17,075 bases of DNA. Origin: Pirellulaceae bacterium. Lineage in GTDB: Bacteria; Planctomycetota; Planctomycetia; Pirellulales; Pirellulaceae. Positions 1 to 8,004 of this stretch are shown here, piece by piece (the stretch's first letter is position 1; the number at the start of each line of letters is the position of its first letter). The notes beneath the pieces are model-generated. The model had not been told where the DNA came from. It ran no database searches and was given only the letters and a program-made list of their open reading frames with translations. The stretch is from positions 1-17,075 of the forward strand of contig JAKVBZ010000096.1 in assembly GCA_022448645.1 (NCBI GenBank), written 5' to 3'. Both the position numbers and the translations under genes were made by a program.

Positions 1-84
1 AAACTACTTGGCACACCCGTACGGCTGCGGTTCACGATTCGCAACGCCAAGCTTTACAGCTATCGATTCGCAAACGAAGGCTAG
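1..84 (+). CDS. 3' end of a glycosidase-like/BNR-type protein (partial)
   Basis: Frame 1 is open from the first base to a TAG stop at 82-84 and encodes 27 residues ending LYSYRFANEG. The hydrophobic/basic pattern GTPVRLRFTIRNAKLYSYRF resembles the last strand of planctomycete secreted glycosidase-like proteins. It also matches the very end of the gene at 9092-10561 in this window, which finishes DSLRIRFILKQGELFAFQIVD. I infer that a second member of that family lies just left of the window. The fragment is short, so the family call rests on this tail similarity and on general memory of the family. The stretch 85-192 between this stop and the converging gene holds no terminator or ORF that I can see. 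Confidence 0.6.
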   Translation, partial: KLLGTPVRLRFTIRNAKLYSYRFANEG

Positions 85-192
85 TACGACAGCGCTAAGT
101 CGAATCATCATTGAAGCAAACTAGCGTCTGCGGCTCAGTGAGTCTATTTCTGCCGTTTGCCGACAAAGCCTGGCGAGGTGTAAGACCCAGCC

Positions 193-1008
193 TCAACGCT
201 CAACCCAATGCCGGACGAGTGGTTTCACGTTCGCAGGCAAACGTTCGTAGGCGTCCTGCGGAATACGGGCTTGATCGTTTTCCTTGAGTCCCGGTTCATC
301 GACCCACTGCTTTCGTAGTTCTGATGCTGGATCGAGCGGCTCAAGATTAAGCCACCATGGCGCGTATCGGATGGCCACACAGATGCGAGAGTCGGACGAC
401 CGATTTCCCGGCGCGGCATGCCACAAACGGCTATCCATCAGCAGCAAGCTACCGGCCGCGCCCGTGATTTGTTGTTCATCCGGCTGGACGGCCAGCGGAT
501 CTATGCCGGACTTCCGGTCCGTTGGATTGGTACTACGACGGTGACTGCCAGGAACGACAATCGTGCCACCGTTTGTTTTAGTAAACGGCGATACCATCAG
601 TAGCGCTGTCGTGTGCATGATCTGGTCTGGATACGGTGCCGGAATGTGACATGCTCTGTCCTGGTTATACGGCCAGTCTGCATGCATGACGGTTCGTTTT
701 TTGCCTGGTTCGTTCGTCATGAGCGAACAAAACGATATCCGCAATTTGTTTCCCAACAGCTGACTCAAAATTGCCATCACTCGCTCGTCCGCCACATAGT
801 TCGCCACTCTCTGATCGACGCTCAAAAGTCCCTTGACGGCAGAAACCTGTTGCGACTCGTGAATTTCTGCGCGACGCAAGTTTTCGCCGACCGACCGCAA
901 ATGCGTGCGGAGCGATTCACCCTGAGCGGCGGGAATCACTTCCGGAACAATACAATAGCCAATCTCCTTAACTTGATCGGCAAATGTTTGGATGTCAGGT
1001 GTCGCCAT
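193..1008 (-). CDS. Phytanoyl-CoA dioxygenase (PhyH) family protein
   Basis: This encodes a 271-aa cytoplasmic Fe(II)/2-oxoglutarate-dependent oxygenase of the PhyH type, within the usual length for the family. Counted from the ATG at 1008, the facial triad appears as H109-x-D111 (in TVMHADWPY) and H197 (in DSRLWHAAPGN). R208 in DSRICVAIRY is the likely 2-oxoglutarate-binding arginine. The text GGTIVVPGSHRR before the distal His is typical. An in-frame TTG at 1017 would add three residues. I prefer the ATG because a GAGG lies just upstream, although its spacing is short. PhyH-like proteins are abundant in planctomycetes, where they hydroxylate varied small substrates, so the substrate cannot be named. 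The gene stands alone: it converges on the partial gene at left and is divergent from the PEP-CTERM gene at right. Confidence 0.85.
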   Translation of the reverse strand: MATPDIQTFADQVKEIGYCIVPEVIPAAQGESLRTHLRSVGENLRRAEIHESQQVSAVKGLLSVDQRVANYVADERVMAILSQLLGNKLRISFCSLMTNEPGKKRTVMHADWPYNQDRACHIPAPYPDQIMHTTALLMVSPFTKTNGGTIVVPGSHRRSTNPTDRKSGIDPLAVQPDEQQITGAAGSLLLMDSRLWHAAPGNRSSDSRICVAIRYAPWWLNLEPLDPASELRKQWVDEPGLKENDQARIPQDAYERLPANVKPLVRHWVER

Positions 1009-1017
1009 GGGCCTCAA

Positions 1018-1354
1018 AGATATTTCATATCGTGAACCAAAACTTGAGAGATAACAGCATCCTTGGATACCACTAGAATTTCACATGACCTTACATCGCT
1101 TCATTATAAGGGATGGCGTCAGCGGGACATAGATTTGCTGGACTGAAAGGTAGCGCTACGTTATCTTGGAATAATGGAACTTTAAACACTCCGTTCTTTA
1201 TCCTATTGAGTGACAAATTCGTATCGTCACTTCACCCTCTCGAAGGGAGGGTAAGATAAGGGATATGCACCTGACTGTGCCGGTAGTGATGCCGCTAAAA
1301 TCGCTGAACAACCGGAACACCAAGGCCAAGTATCATTCGGAACTGGAAGCAGGC
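1018..1354. other. Intergenic region between two divergent genes
   Basis: This spacer must carry the promoters of both the PhyH-like gene (minus) and the large PEP-CTERM gene (plus), but I see no convincing -35/-10 pair. It contains a short inverted repeat, ACCCTC/GAGGGT, at about 1232-1250. The plus-strand frame is open from an ATG at 1265. The 30 residues before M31 (1355) are not signal-peptide-like and have no ribosome-binding site, so I treat them as leader rather than protein. Confidence 0.5.
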
Positions 1355-4174
1355 ATGATGTACCGTCACCAAACCACCGGACGACTTCTGTGTGGGGTGC
1401 TGATGCTCGTTTCCATCGGTACGGTGCAGCCAGTTCGTTCTGCTGGATTGCAGCCACCTGGCGTTTTGTTAGAACCGAACGAAATTGGTCTCCACGTGCC
1501 ACTGGACGACGATCTGGCGATCCATGGACATGGCACAAACCAATTCCTGGGAAACGGATTTGACTTCGACGGCCAAGCGGCGAGAACCGTCGACCATCCG
1601 GGACTCACACGTTTCGCCCGATATCAGACAGCGGCGCAGAATCAGGCAAGTCCCACCACAATGCCCACCAGCGACGACTGGGCGATTGAAATCGGTTACA
1701 AACATACCGGTGCTCACAGCAGCGCCAATCAACCTTTCTTCGTGAAGCATTTCGAAGGGGATCATCGCATGGTCGCCCTCTTCAACGACGGCGGCGATCA
1801 TTGGAGTTTGCGAGCGGGAAACGACAACGGTGGCTACGATGTCGTGGCAGATTCGCTGCAACTGGGAGAATGGTGGAATCGCTTTCAATTCCATTACAAG
1901 GCGTCCACGCAGACGATAGATGCCTACTTGAACAACGAGCGGATCGCTGGCGACATCACGCTGGGGCACGGGCGCTACGACGCGAACCACGTGCAAATCG
2001 AATACACGGGAGCTGGTACGGACTATTTTAGCGAAGTCAAAATTGGTGGCGCGCTACCACAGTCACGCTCACTCACGTTTGGCAACGAGTGGGTCCGAAA
2101 TCATCCTCTCACGCTGCAAGGGTTGGTTCTTCGACGTTTTGCACTGGACGACACACGCTATCGCGACGCCCATTTTTCGAACGTGCTGGCCTGGGAAAAC
2201 GATGTCGGATTGGTCGACAAAGCGGACGGCATCCAAGGACTGCCCTGGCATTGGCACACCGGCAGGCAAACCCTCAATCCAGCGTTGCAAGCAACGATTA
2301 GCGACTGGATGCAGAACCGGCCGGGTGGTGAAGCATTTTTGGTCTGGGACGAGCCCAAACGCCCTAACTTTGACGAAACGGCCGAAGTTTCGAACTGGAT
2401 CAAAGAAAACTATCCAGAAGTACTGGTCTATGGGAATTTGTCGACAATCAACAGTCCTGGTTCCAACTACGCACAAGAATACGGTTCATTACCCAACCCG
2501 CCACCAGTCCCTTACGACTACGAAACATTCGTAGACGACTACTTACACGCCGTACAACCAGACATTTTACAGTTTGACATTTATCCGATCAGTGATGACC
2601 CCGGGCAACCGGTCGATGACTACCTCCGTGACCGATATTTCCGTGGATTGGAAACCATTCGCCGAGCTGGTATACGCGCCAATCTGCCATACTTCGTCGT
2701 CGTCCAGTCGTTCGACGGTGGAGGAACTCGACTGCCCAGCGAATCGGAAATGCGGCTGCAGACGTTCACAGCGCTGGGTTACGGCTTCAAAGGCATTACG
2801 TACTTTACTTTCGATCATTTCGGGGCTTTTGTCGATGGAAACCAGGGTGGCATGCTACGGGCGTTGGACGTGCAGGAAACGATTTACGGCACCAACCCCA
2901 TCTATTTCGACGTGAAAAAAATGAACCCCGAATTGACCAGGCTGGGCGAGTCGCTCAAGTTGCTGGACAGCACCCAAGTGCGGTTTCTGACCGGCAAGCA
3001 CATGGACAACGGATTGGAAGTATCCAATGAAGTGCCCTTGGACGTCACTGTCTGGAACGCCGTTGTCGACGACCCGTTCATCACACAGATCGATGCCACG
3101 AACGTCGGGACCGTGCCCGACATCACGCAAGGGGACCTGCTGGTGAGCCATTTCGAGCCGGCGCTGGAAGAACTCGACGGAGACGCGTTCACCGCTGAAA
3201 GCTATTTCATGATCGTCAACCTGTTGCGGCACGAAAACGCTTCGGCGGTGGACGCGTCACAAGACATTCATGTCGAGTTTGACTTTGGCGCCAGTGGCGT
3301 CAGCAGCCTGCAGCGTCTGAATCGACTGACCGGACAAGTCGATGTGGTCTCGCTGAACCATGTTAGTGGATCGATTTACGATTACGATTTTACGCTGCCT
3401 GGCGGCACGGGGGACTTGTTCAAATACAACACAGGTGCGCCGTTCATCGTGGGATTGGGTGACGATCGGGCCTGGGCCGTCGACCTGTCAGGGTCTTGGA
3501 CTCAGGGAAACCACTGGAACGGCGGGGGTGTCCCCAATGGAAATGATGTGGACGTGACGTTCGGGGACGTCATCGGTCAGGCCCGTACGGTTGTGGCAGA
3601 CCAACCAGTTACCGCGCGATCGATCACTTTCGAAAGCACACAAACCTATGCCGTCGTGGGAACGGGCAGCATCGAATTGGAATCTAACAACGTCGGCATC
3701 GGTATCGACTCCCGGTTAGAAGTGGTGGCGGGCAATCACCAATTCCAGGCAACTGTCAACATGCGCAACGACACCGATGTGAACGTCGCATCTGGTGCGA
3801 CATTGACGTTCAACAATCTGCTCCACCTACAGGGCAATACGCTGACCAAACAAGGGTCGGGAACGATGGTTGTCAACAACGCACGGAACAACGGGTCTGG
3901 ATTGCTTCAAGTGCAGCAGGGAATCCTGTCAGGAGTGGGAACCATCGGTGGTGACGTCGACCATGATGGAGGCACGATCTCCCCAGGAAACAGTCCCAGC
4001 CTGCTTCTCACCCAAGTTGAATCTTTTCGATATGCCTCCCCTCCGTCATCGCTCGAGGGTAGGATGATTGCAGTTGCTGACGTGCCGGAACCGAACCTCA
4101 CATGGTTTGCCGGGCTGATCGGCCTACTTTTTCTGAGTGGGATCCGAAAAAGTTCCGCAGTCCACTGCACTTAG
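1355..4174 (+). CDS. Large PEP-CTERM exported protein with jellyroll, TIM-barrel glycosidase-like and beta-solenoid modules
   Basis: This is a 939-aa exported protein. The frame is open from 1265, but the ATG at 1355 follows GGAAGCAGG and starts a good signal peptide (basic start, then LLCGVLMLVSIG), so I place the start there; ATG 1358 is equally possible. Residues below count from 1355. About 40-240 form a LamG/concanavalin-like module containing DDWAIE and GHGRYD (204-209). About 250-600 resemble a GH42-like TIM barrel, with VWDEP (330-334; the E is a possible acid/base residue), QFDIYP (406-411) and ITYFTFD (about 481-487). About 707-890 form a Gly/Asn-rich beta-solenoid ending in a GGTISPGNSP motif. 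The C-terminus is VPEP (910-913), a hydrophobic stretch and RK, which is a PEP-CTERM sorting signal for exosortase processing. Glycosidase activity is inference. The jellyroll and solenoid modules recur in the gene at 6281. Confidence 0.85.
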   Translation: MMYRHQTTGRLLCGVLMLVSIGTVQPVRSAGLQPPGVLLEPNEIGLHVPLDDDLAIHGHGTNQFLGNGFDFDGQAARTVDHPGLTRFARYQTAAQNQASPTTMPTSDDWAIEIGYKHTGAHSSANQPFFVKHFEGDHRMVALFNDGGDHWSLRAGNDNGGYDVVADSLQLGEWWNRFQFHYKASTQTIDAYLNNERIAGDITLGHGRYDANHVQIEYTGAGTDYFSEVKIGGALPQSRSLTFGNEWVRNHPLTLQGLVLRRFALDDTRYRDAHFSNVLAWENDVGLVDKADGIQGLPWHWHTGRQTLNPALQATISDWMQNRPGGEAFLVWDEPKRPNFDETAEVSNWIKENYPEVLVYGNLSTINSPGSNYAQEYGSLPNPPPVPYDYETFVDDYLHAVQPDILQFDIYPISDDPGQPVDDYLRDRYFRGLETIRRAGIRANLPYFVVVQSFDGGGTRLPSESEMRLQTFTALGYGFKGITYFTFDHFGAFVDGNQGGMLRALDVQETIYGTNPIYFDVKKMNPELTRLGESLKLLDSTQVRFLTGKHMDNGLEVSNEVPLDVTVWNAVVDDPFITQIDATNVGTVPDITQGDLLVSHFEPALEELDGDAFTAESYFMIVNLLRHENASAVDASQDIHVEFDFGASGVSSLQRLNRLTGQVDVVSLNHVSGSIYDYDFTLPGGTGDLFKYNTGAPFIVGLGDDRAWAVDLSGSWTQGNHWNGGGVPNGNDVDVTFGDVIGQARTVVADQPVTARSITFESTQTYAVVGTGSIELESNNVGIGIDSRLEVVAGNHQFQATVNMRNDTDVNVASGATLTFNNLLHLQGNTLTKQGSGTMVVNNARNNGSGLLQVQQGILSGVGTIGGDVDHDGGTISPGNSPSLLLTQVESFRYASPPSSLEGRMIAVADVPEPNLTWFAGLIGLLFLSGIRKSSAVHCT

Positions 4175-4184
4175 TGAATTAACA

Positions 4185-4604
4185 ATGAACGCGTCCGTCT
4201 TGCGATTTTGGCTCTTTGTGTTGGCCAGCTGTGTGTTTTCAGGGTGCCAGCATGAAGAAGAACTACCCACCTTTCCGGTACAAGGCCGCGTGACCTACAC
4301 GGATGGATCACCCGTCGCCTCAGGCATTGTCAGCTTCTCGATCCAACTGGAAGGGCAGCGTGTGACGGCCCGCGGTTTATTGGACGAACATGGGAAATAC
4401 CGGTTGTCCACTCGGGTCCCCAACGACGGTGCCGTCGCGGGAATCCATCAGGTGACATTGCAACCGTCACCAACGGCCGGCACCATGGCCGACCGTTTGC
4501 AGTCGGTGATTCCAGAAAAGTATTGGAATCTTACTACGACCGACTTGGAGCTAGAGATTACCGAAGGCGGGAACGACATTCTATTGGAAATTGAACGGCC
4601 GTAA
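4185..4604 (+). CDS. Small lipoprotein, transthyretin-/carboxypeptidase-regulatory-like
   Basis: This encodes a 139-aa predicted lipoprotein. The start at 4185 is set by the signal peptide MNASVLRFWLFVLASCVFSGC, with lipobox VFSGC and C21 as the lipidated residue. An upstream in-frame ATG at 4137 lies inside the previous gene and is unlikely. The mature part reads PVQGRVTYTDGSPVASGIVSF, then GLLDEHGKYRL and later GIHQVTLQPS. This is the pattern of the planctomycete carboxypeptidase-regulatory/transthyretin-like lipoproteins (a small Ig-like beta-sandwich). The gene starts 10 bp after the stop of the large PEP-CTERM gene and is probably co-transcribed with it. Such lipoproteins often sit next to DUF1559 and PEP-CTERM genes in this phylum. 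No molecular function is established. Confidence 0.82.
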   Translation: MNASVLRFWLFVLASCVFSGCQHEEELPTFPVQGRVTYTDGSPVASGIVSFSIQLEGQRVTARGLLDEHGKYRLSTRVPNDGAVAGIHQVTLQPSPTAGTMADRLQSVIPEKYWNLTTTDLELEITEGGNDILLEIERP

Positions 4605-4633
4605 CTTGCTAGTGGTTATGGATAGATTGAAGG

Positions 4634-4660
4634 TGAGCCGCGGCTAGCGCCGTCGGCTCA
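4634..4660. repeat. REP-like palindromic element, copy 1
   Basis: TGAGCCG (4634-4640) and CGGCTCA (4654-4660) are a perfect 7-bp inverted repeat around a GCTAGC core. A related copy lies at 14126-14153, also between genes. There is no T-run, so it is not an ordinary terminator. It probably belongs to a dispersed intergenic repeat family. Confidence 0.55.
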
Positions 4661-4781
4661 AGAATGATCAATACAACGTCAAAACACCACAAGTGATCTA
4701 CTGACGTCATCGTAGCGGCCAGCTTACCGCTGTGGATCATTTGATTCAGGCTGCGTCACCATCGTGAAATGAGCGTGAGCA

Positions 4782-4800
4782 TACAAGCAGGATGCTTGTG
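4782..4800. repeat. Tight hairpin downstream of the DUF1559 gene
   Basis: ACAAGCA (4783-4789) and TGCTTGT (4793-4799) pair perfectly around a 3-base loop, and a T·G pair extends the stem by one. It begins about 20 bp past the DUF1559 stop on the minus strand. It has no T-run, so it is either an RNA 3'-end stabilising hairpin or a dispersed repeat. Confidence 0.5.
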
Positions 4801-4819
4801 GCTACGGTGCGAACCGCCT

Positions 4820-5830
4820 TTACTGCTGAACGACAGCACCATCGCGAATATTTGCAAAGGCTGCCAGCACTTCGCCCGGTGTCGCAGGCGTCATACCTCG
4901 GACGCTTCCGTCTCCCAACAAGAATTGGCACTGTCCACCGGTGTGCGAGCTACCAAAGTTTCTTGTGAGCAGTTGCAGTTCCGCTTCTATCGAAGAATAC
5001 TCGGGCTTGGGAACGATAAAGAACTCGTGGTCCCCCGCAGCGTTGTAGCCACCAGCGCGACGAACGTAGTTGTTGACTTGATTATCATTGAAAAAGCAGT
5101 TATCAGCGTGGTTCCTCCGGCCCATGAAGTTGGGATGGACATATTTTTCGCCGACGAAAAACGTATTACTTAAGCCATCACGGACATCTTTAAACTTTCG
5201 TTTTGCTTTCCATGTCACGACTTCGCGGTACGGATGGTCTCCACGAAGGACGATATTGTCGGAGGTATGTTGGGCCATTCCATTACCTCCATCGCCATAA
5301 AACCAATACAGCCAATTTTGGTGATCTCCTCCGTTTAAAGCATAATCAGCCAGGGCTCCCGGCTGATGTTCTACAACGGTGCCCGCGTTATCACCGTCCA
5401 CGCTTAGGTTATAGCCGATGCGGCTCGGGCTCGGTCCGCGACGCGAGGGACAATAGTAAAAAGACATTTGCGCCTGTCGGACTTCATCGGTTAATGCCCA
5501 GTACTCCCGATGCGCGTTGGACGCATCAAAGAAAGCTTGCTGTTCAAGATAGGGAAGGATCAATACCAGCCAAGTTGCGAATCCCTGTCCGCGCAAATGG
5601 GAAGGCGGCACGACCTCACGGGCATTTTCGAAGTTGTGCAGCGCCAAGCCGATCTGTTTCAGATGGTTGGCACATTGAGTACGCCGGGCGGCCTCACGGG
5701 CTGACTGCACGGCGGGCAGCAGCAACGAAATGAGAATGGCGATAATGGCAATGACGACCAGTAACTCAACGAGTGTAAAACCTCTTGACAAATGAACTTG
5801 CGAAGACATTTGCGGTCTGGCGATGGTCAT
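4820..5830 (-). CDS. DUF1559 family protein with prepilin-type N-terminus
   Basis: This encodes a 336-aa protein of the large planctomycete DUF1559 family. The N-terminal type IV prepilin methylation motif is G17|FTLVE, with cleavage before F18 and E22 at +5. A 20-residue hydrophobic helix (LLVVIAIIAILISLLLPAVQ) follows, and then the family signature SAREAARRTQCANHLKQIG. The C-terminal part has SSHTGGQCQFLLGDGSVRGM, the usual H-GG-DGSV block, and then a short tail. The length is normal and no break is seen. The start at 5830 has GGCAGAG just upstream; M8 is an alternative. The protein is probably processed by a prepilin peptidase and displayed as a pseudopilin-like surface protein, but its role is unknown. 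It is transcribed alone and away from the PEP-CTERM gene at 6281. Confidence 0.93.
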   Translation of the reverse strand: MTIARPQMSSQVHLSRGFTLVELLVVIAIIAILISLLLPAVQSAREAARRTQCANHLKQIGLALHNFENAREVVPPSHLRGQGFATWLVLILPYLEQQAFFDASNAHREYWALTDEVRQAQMSFYYCPSRRGPSPSRIGYNLSVDGDNAGTVVEHQPGALADYALNGGDHQNWLYWFYGDGGNGMAQHTSDNIVLRGDHPYREVVTWKAKRKFKDVRDGLSNTFFVGEKYVHPNFMGRRNHADNCFFNDNQVNNYVRRAGGYNAAGDHEFFIVPKPEYSSIEAELQLLTRNFGSSHTGGQCQFLLGDGSVRGMTPATPGEVLAAFANIRDGAVVQQ

Positions 5831-6280
5831 CTCTGCCGAGCTCGTTTTGAGGACTTCGATTGGAAACGTCTCTTTAGGTTACCGAGAAGATCTACCAGCT
5901 TCAACAGTTAGGAACGTTCCCGAAAGGGATCGGCTGGAAGCTTGACACATGGTGCTCCGCAGACGTAAAATAGTTGAAATTAGTTAATGTGCCTTCCCTA
6001 TTCAGATGCTCGTGATGCTTGCCACAATCTAGTAGTTCTCACGGTCGCTCGCTGGCGACCGGTTTACTTTCTGGTCAAGTGCTGCGGGCTGTTTTTGTTT
6101 CTTGCCATTCTGGCATCAGCCTGTGGCCCATGGTAGGCAAGCTTTACGTGGAATTTTGTGAGGGGTCCATTGGATTAGAACGCGTTGGGGCGTGTTCCGT
6201 TGTTGGCGAAACTAAGCGAGTCGTTGGATTCCATGATGTCGGGACTCAATGCAGGTGTAAGACTGTTGGAGATAAAGAGT
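5831..6280. other. Divergent intergenic region with a long leader for the PEP-CTERM gene
   Basis: This 450-bp spacer separates the DUF1559 gene (minus) from the PEP-CTERM gene at 6281 (plus). It holds one good sigma70-type promoter for the plus strand (5942-5971, listed separately). Transcription from it would give a leader of about 300 nt. That leader contains a perfect hairpin, CGGTCGC (6042-6048) with GCGACCG (6055-6061), and a CTTGCC/GGCAAG pair further downstream. The start codon at 6281 is preceded by GGAG at 6268-6271. I see no protein-coding signal in between: the frames crossing it have no start site or family resemblance. Confidence 0.5.
5942..5971 (+). promoter_or_regulatory. Sigma70-type promoter
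   Basis: TTGACA (5942-5947) is a perfect -35 box and TAAAAT (5966-5971) a near-consensus -10, with an 18-bp spacer. It points toward the PEP-CTERM gene at 6281, with an expected start near 5978. It is the best promoter match I found in the window. Confidence 0.6.
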
Positions 6281-7651
6281 ATGCACAAGTTGATTTTCAC
6301 GATAACCGTTTGCCTGTCATTCGTGTGCGCGGCCGCAGCGAGCGCCCAGCCACCGATGGTGACGTTTCCGACTCCATCCGGCGCTGGTGCGTTTTTCCCA
6401 TTTAACTCGACCGACAACGTCAACGAACTGCCGGTCGATTATGGTTCGATTAAATCAACCTTTGGTTGGAATTTTGACACGTGGCAAGGACGGGCTTTGT
6501 CCGGAAACAACGCTCTTCATCGGTTTATCCCGACACTACAAGGCCCCGGTGCGCTCACACCCATGGGAGAAATGGATGATTGGGTCTTCCACATGGAATT
6601 CCAGTATCCGGGCCCGTACGGCACAGCAGATTACTTCGTAAATGCCAAAGCCGAACCTGGTTATGCCGGCACCGATCCGGGCAATCCGCGTGAGCAACGA
6701 ATTTTTGCGTTGAACTACGATGCCACGGGAAACTGGTCGGTTGCCGTGGGAAACAACGACGGCAGCGGATACGTTGACGCTTTTACCGGTTTGTTAGCCG
6801 ATGAGTACATCGATTTTGACGTCCACTATCGGGCGAATGCGTCGACCATGGACTTCTACTGGGACGGCACACTTTTAGGATCAGCCCCCACTGGACACGG
6901 GCGATACGACATTGATCTCGTTCAATTCGAGGAAATTGTCGGAAGTGGCACCACCAGCGTCCGCAACATCAGACTCGGGCACGTAACAACAACGGGAGGC
7001 CCATCGTCGAATATCCGCGAATGGTCCATGGATACGTCCGGGAATTGGACCAACGGTTCTTTTTGGTCCGGCGGCGGTGCGCCAACCGACGAGAATGACG
7101 TGACAGCTAGATTTGGAACCGCAATTACCCAACCTCGTACCGTATTCACGGACGCTGCTGTCTCTGTGCATGCTGTCCAGTTCGACAGCGCCAACATGTA
7201 CGCTGTGGCAGGTACCGGCAACGTTAACTTGATTGCAAACAGTTCGGCGCCGCTGGATCATTCCCTCCTGGAAATACTGGACGGAACCCATCAATTTCAG
7301 GCAATGGTTAACTTGCACAACGAGACCGACGCAATCATCGCGTCTGAATCCACACTCCATTTCAATAACGTTTTAAATTTAATGGGCAACACACTGACGA
7401 AATCGGGCGGCGGGACGCTATCGTTGAACAATGCACTCCATACCGGCGGAGGAACGATCAACGTACAGCAAGGAACCATCGCCGGTTTCGGAACCGTTGG
7501 CGGCGACGTGGTGAACGATGGAGGCACCATATCGCCGGGCAGCCATACCGCCACAACCAGTTCCGTTCCAGAACCGGGAACCTTGGGCATCGTCCTCATC
7601 GGACTGGTTTGTTTAGCGGCCGGTTGTTATCACAGAAAGCATGGTGGATGA
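6281..7651 (+). CDS. PEP-CTERM exported protein (jellyroll module plus beta-solenoid)
   Basis: This is a 456-aa exported protein. The frame is open from 6185, but the ATG at 6281 has GGAG nine bases upstream and begins a clean signal peptide, MHKLIFTITVCLSFVCAAAA, with SAQ|PP as the likely cleavage site. Residues about 25-230 are a LamG/concanavalin-like module (DDWVFHMEF; YAGTDPGNPREQR; GHGRYD at 205-210). Residues about 245-415 are a beta-solenoid-like segment (WTNGSFWSGGGAP, then NTLTKSGGGTLSLNN and VNDGGTISPGSH) related to the autotransporter-type repeats seen in many planctomycete surface proteins. The C-terminus has VPEP (429-432), a hydrophobic helix and HRKHGG, a PEP-CTERM signal. It is a shortened relative of the 939-aa protein at 1355 that lacks the TIM barrel. 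A binding role at the cell surface or in the matrix is inference. Confidence 0.87.
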   Translation: MHKLIFTITVCLSFVCAAAASAQPPMVTFPTPSGAGAFFPFNSTDNVNELPVDYGSIKSTFGWNFDTWQGRALSGNNALHRFIPTLQGPGALTPMGEMDDWVFHMEFQYPGPYGTADYFVNAKAEPGYAGTDPGNPREQRIFALNYDATGNWSVAVGNNDGSGYVDAFTGLLADEYIDFDVHYRANASTMDFYWDGTLLGSAPTGHGRYDIDLVQFEEIVGSGTTSVRNIRLGHVTTTGGPSSNIREWSMDTSGNWTNGSFWSGGGAPTDENDVTARFGTAITQPRTVFTDAAVSVHAVQFDSANMYAVAGTGNVNLIANSSAPLDHSLLEILDGTHQFQAMVNLHNETDAIIASESTLHFNNVLNLMGNTLTKSGGGTLSLNNALHTGGGTINVQQGTIAGFGTVGGDVVNDGGTISPGSHTATTSSVPEPGTLGIVLIGLVCLAAGCYHRKHGG

Positions 7652-7765
7652 TTCTTGTCGAGTATTCCTGGCGTCCATCGAATGGATGATCGTCATGGGA
7701 TGAAAGTGACTCTCGACAATCATCCCCTACGGATGCGCACTTCCGTGGGAACCACAGGCAAATAC
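7646..7765. repeat. Two-hairpin structured element, copy A
   Basis: This is the first of two diverged tandem copies. The long hairpin pairs TTGTCGAG (7655-7662) with CTCGACAA (7712-7719). Inside are TGGCG (7669-7673) with CGTCA (7691-7695), and CCAT/ATGG. Outside, GGATGA (7646-7651, which includes the stop codon of the preceding gene) can pair with TCATCC (7720-7725). A second hairpin pairs CCTACGGA (7726-7733) with TCCGTGGG (7742-7749) around an 8-base loop. The second hairpin's 3' side (TGGGAA, 7746-7751) could instead pair with TTCCCA at 7783-7788. Confidence 0.6.
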
Positions 7766-7800
7766 AAGACAACATGATCGACTTCCCAGGTGGGTAACAC

Positions 7801-7885
7801 TTGCCGAGTGTCACTTGACGTCCATTGATTGGGCAATCGTCACACTCGGCAAGAGTACTCCACGGATGCGTAACTCCGTGGGAAC
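7801..7885. repeat. Two-hairpin structured element, copy B
   Basis: This is the second copy, matching copy A along its length apart from a deletion in the long hairpin's loop. TTGCCGAGTGT (7801-7811) pairs perfectly with ACACTCGGCAA (7842-7852). GACG (7817-7820) pairs with CGTC (7838-7841). The second hairpin pairs TCCACGGA (7859-7866) with TCCGTGGG (7875-7882) around an 8-base loop. Compared with copy A, a T-A pair has become C-G and a G·T pair has become A-T, so pairing is kept while sequence changes. Confidence 0.6.
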
Positions 7886-7921
7886 CGTTAAGAAGACACG
7901 CAAATCTTCGACGGCGAAGCT

Positions 7922-7975
7922 GCGCGAAAACGGCTGCGCGGCTCCACCGGACGGTGATTTCGTGCGCTTTTTTTT
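7922..7975 (+). terminator. Candidate branched intrinsic terminator or attenuator
   Basis: GCGCGAAA (7922-7929) can pair with TTTC-GT-GCGC (7958-7967, two-base bulge). This encloses a small CACC/GGTG hairpin (7945-7956) and is followed at once by eight Ts (7968-7975). A second run of seven Ts lies at 7982-7988, and the strong Shine-Dalgarno of the next gene begins at 7991. It either ends the transcript from 6281 or attenuates entry into the gene at 8005. Confidence 0.45.
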
Positions 7976-8004
7976 GAAACCTTTTTTTACAAAGGAGACG
8001 ACTA

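Noticed and set aside
613..1035. 140-codon plus-strand ORF
   Set aside because: It is antisense to the PhyH-like gene, with no ribosome-binding site or family-like text; the opposite strand has clear catalytic motifs.
7646..7885. CRISPR array for the repeated element
   Set aside because: There are only two diverged copies, with no identical short repeats and regular spacers. The similarity spans the whole unit.
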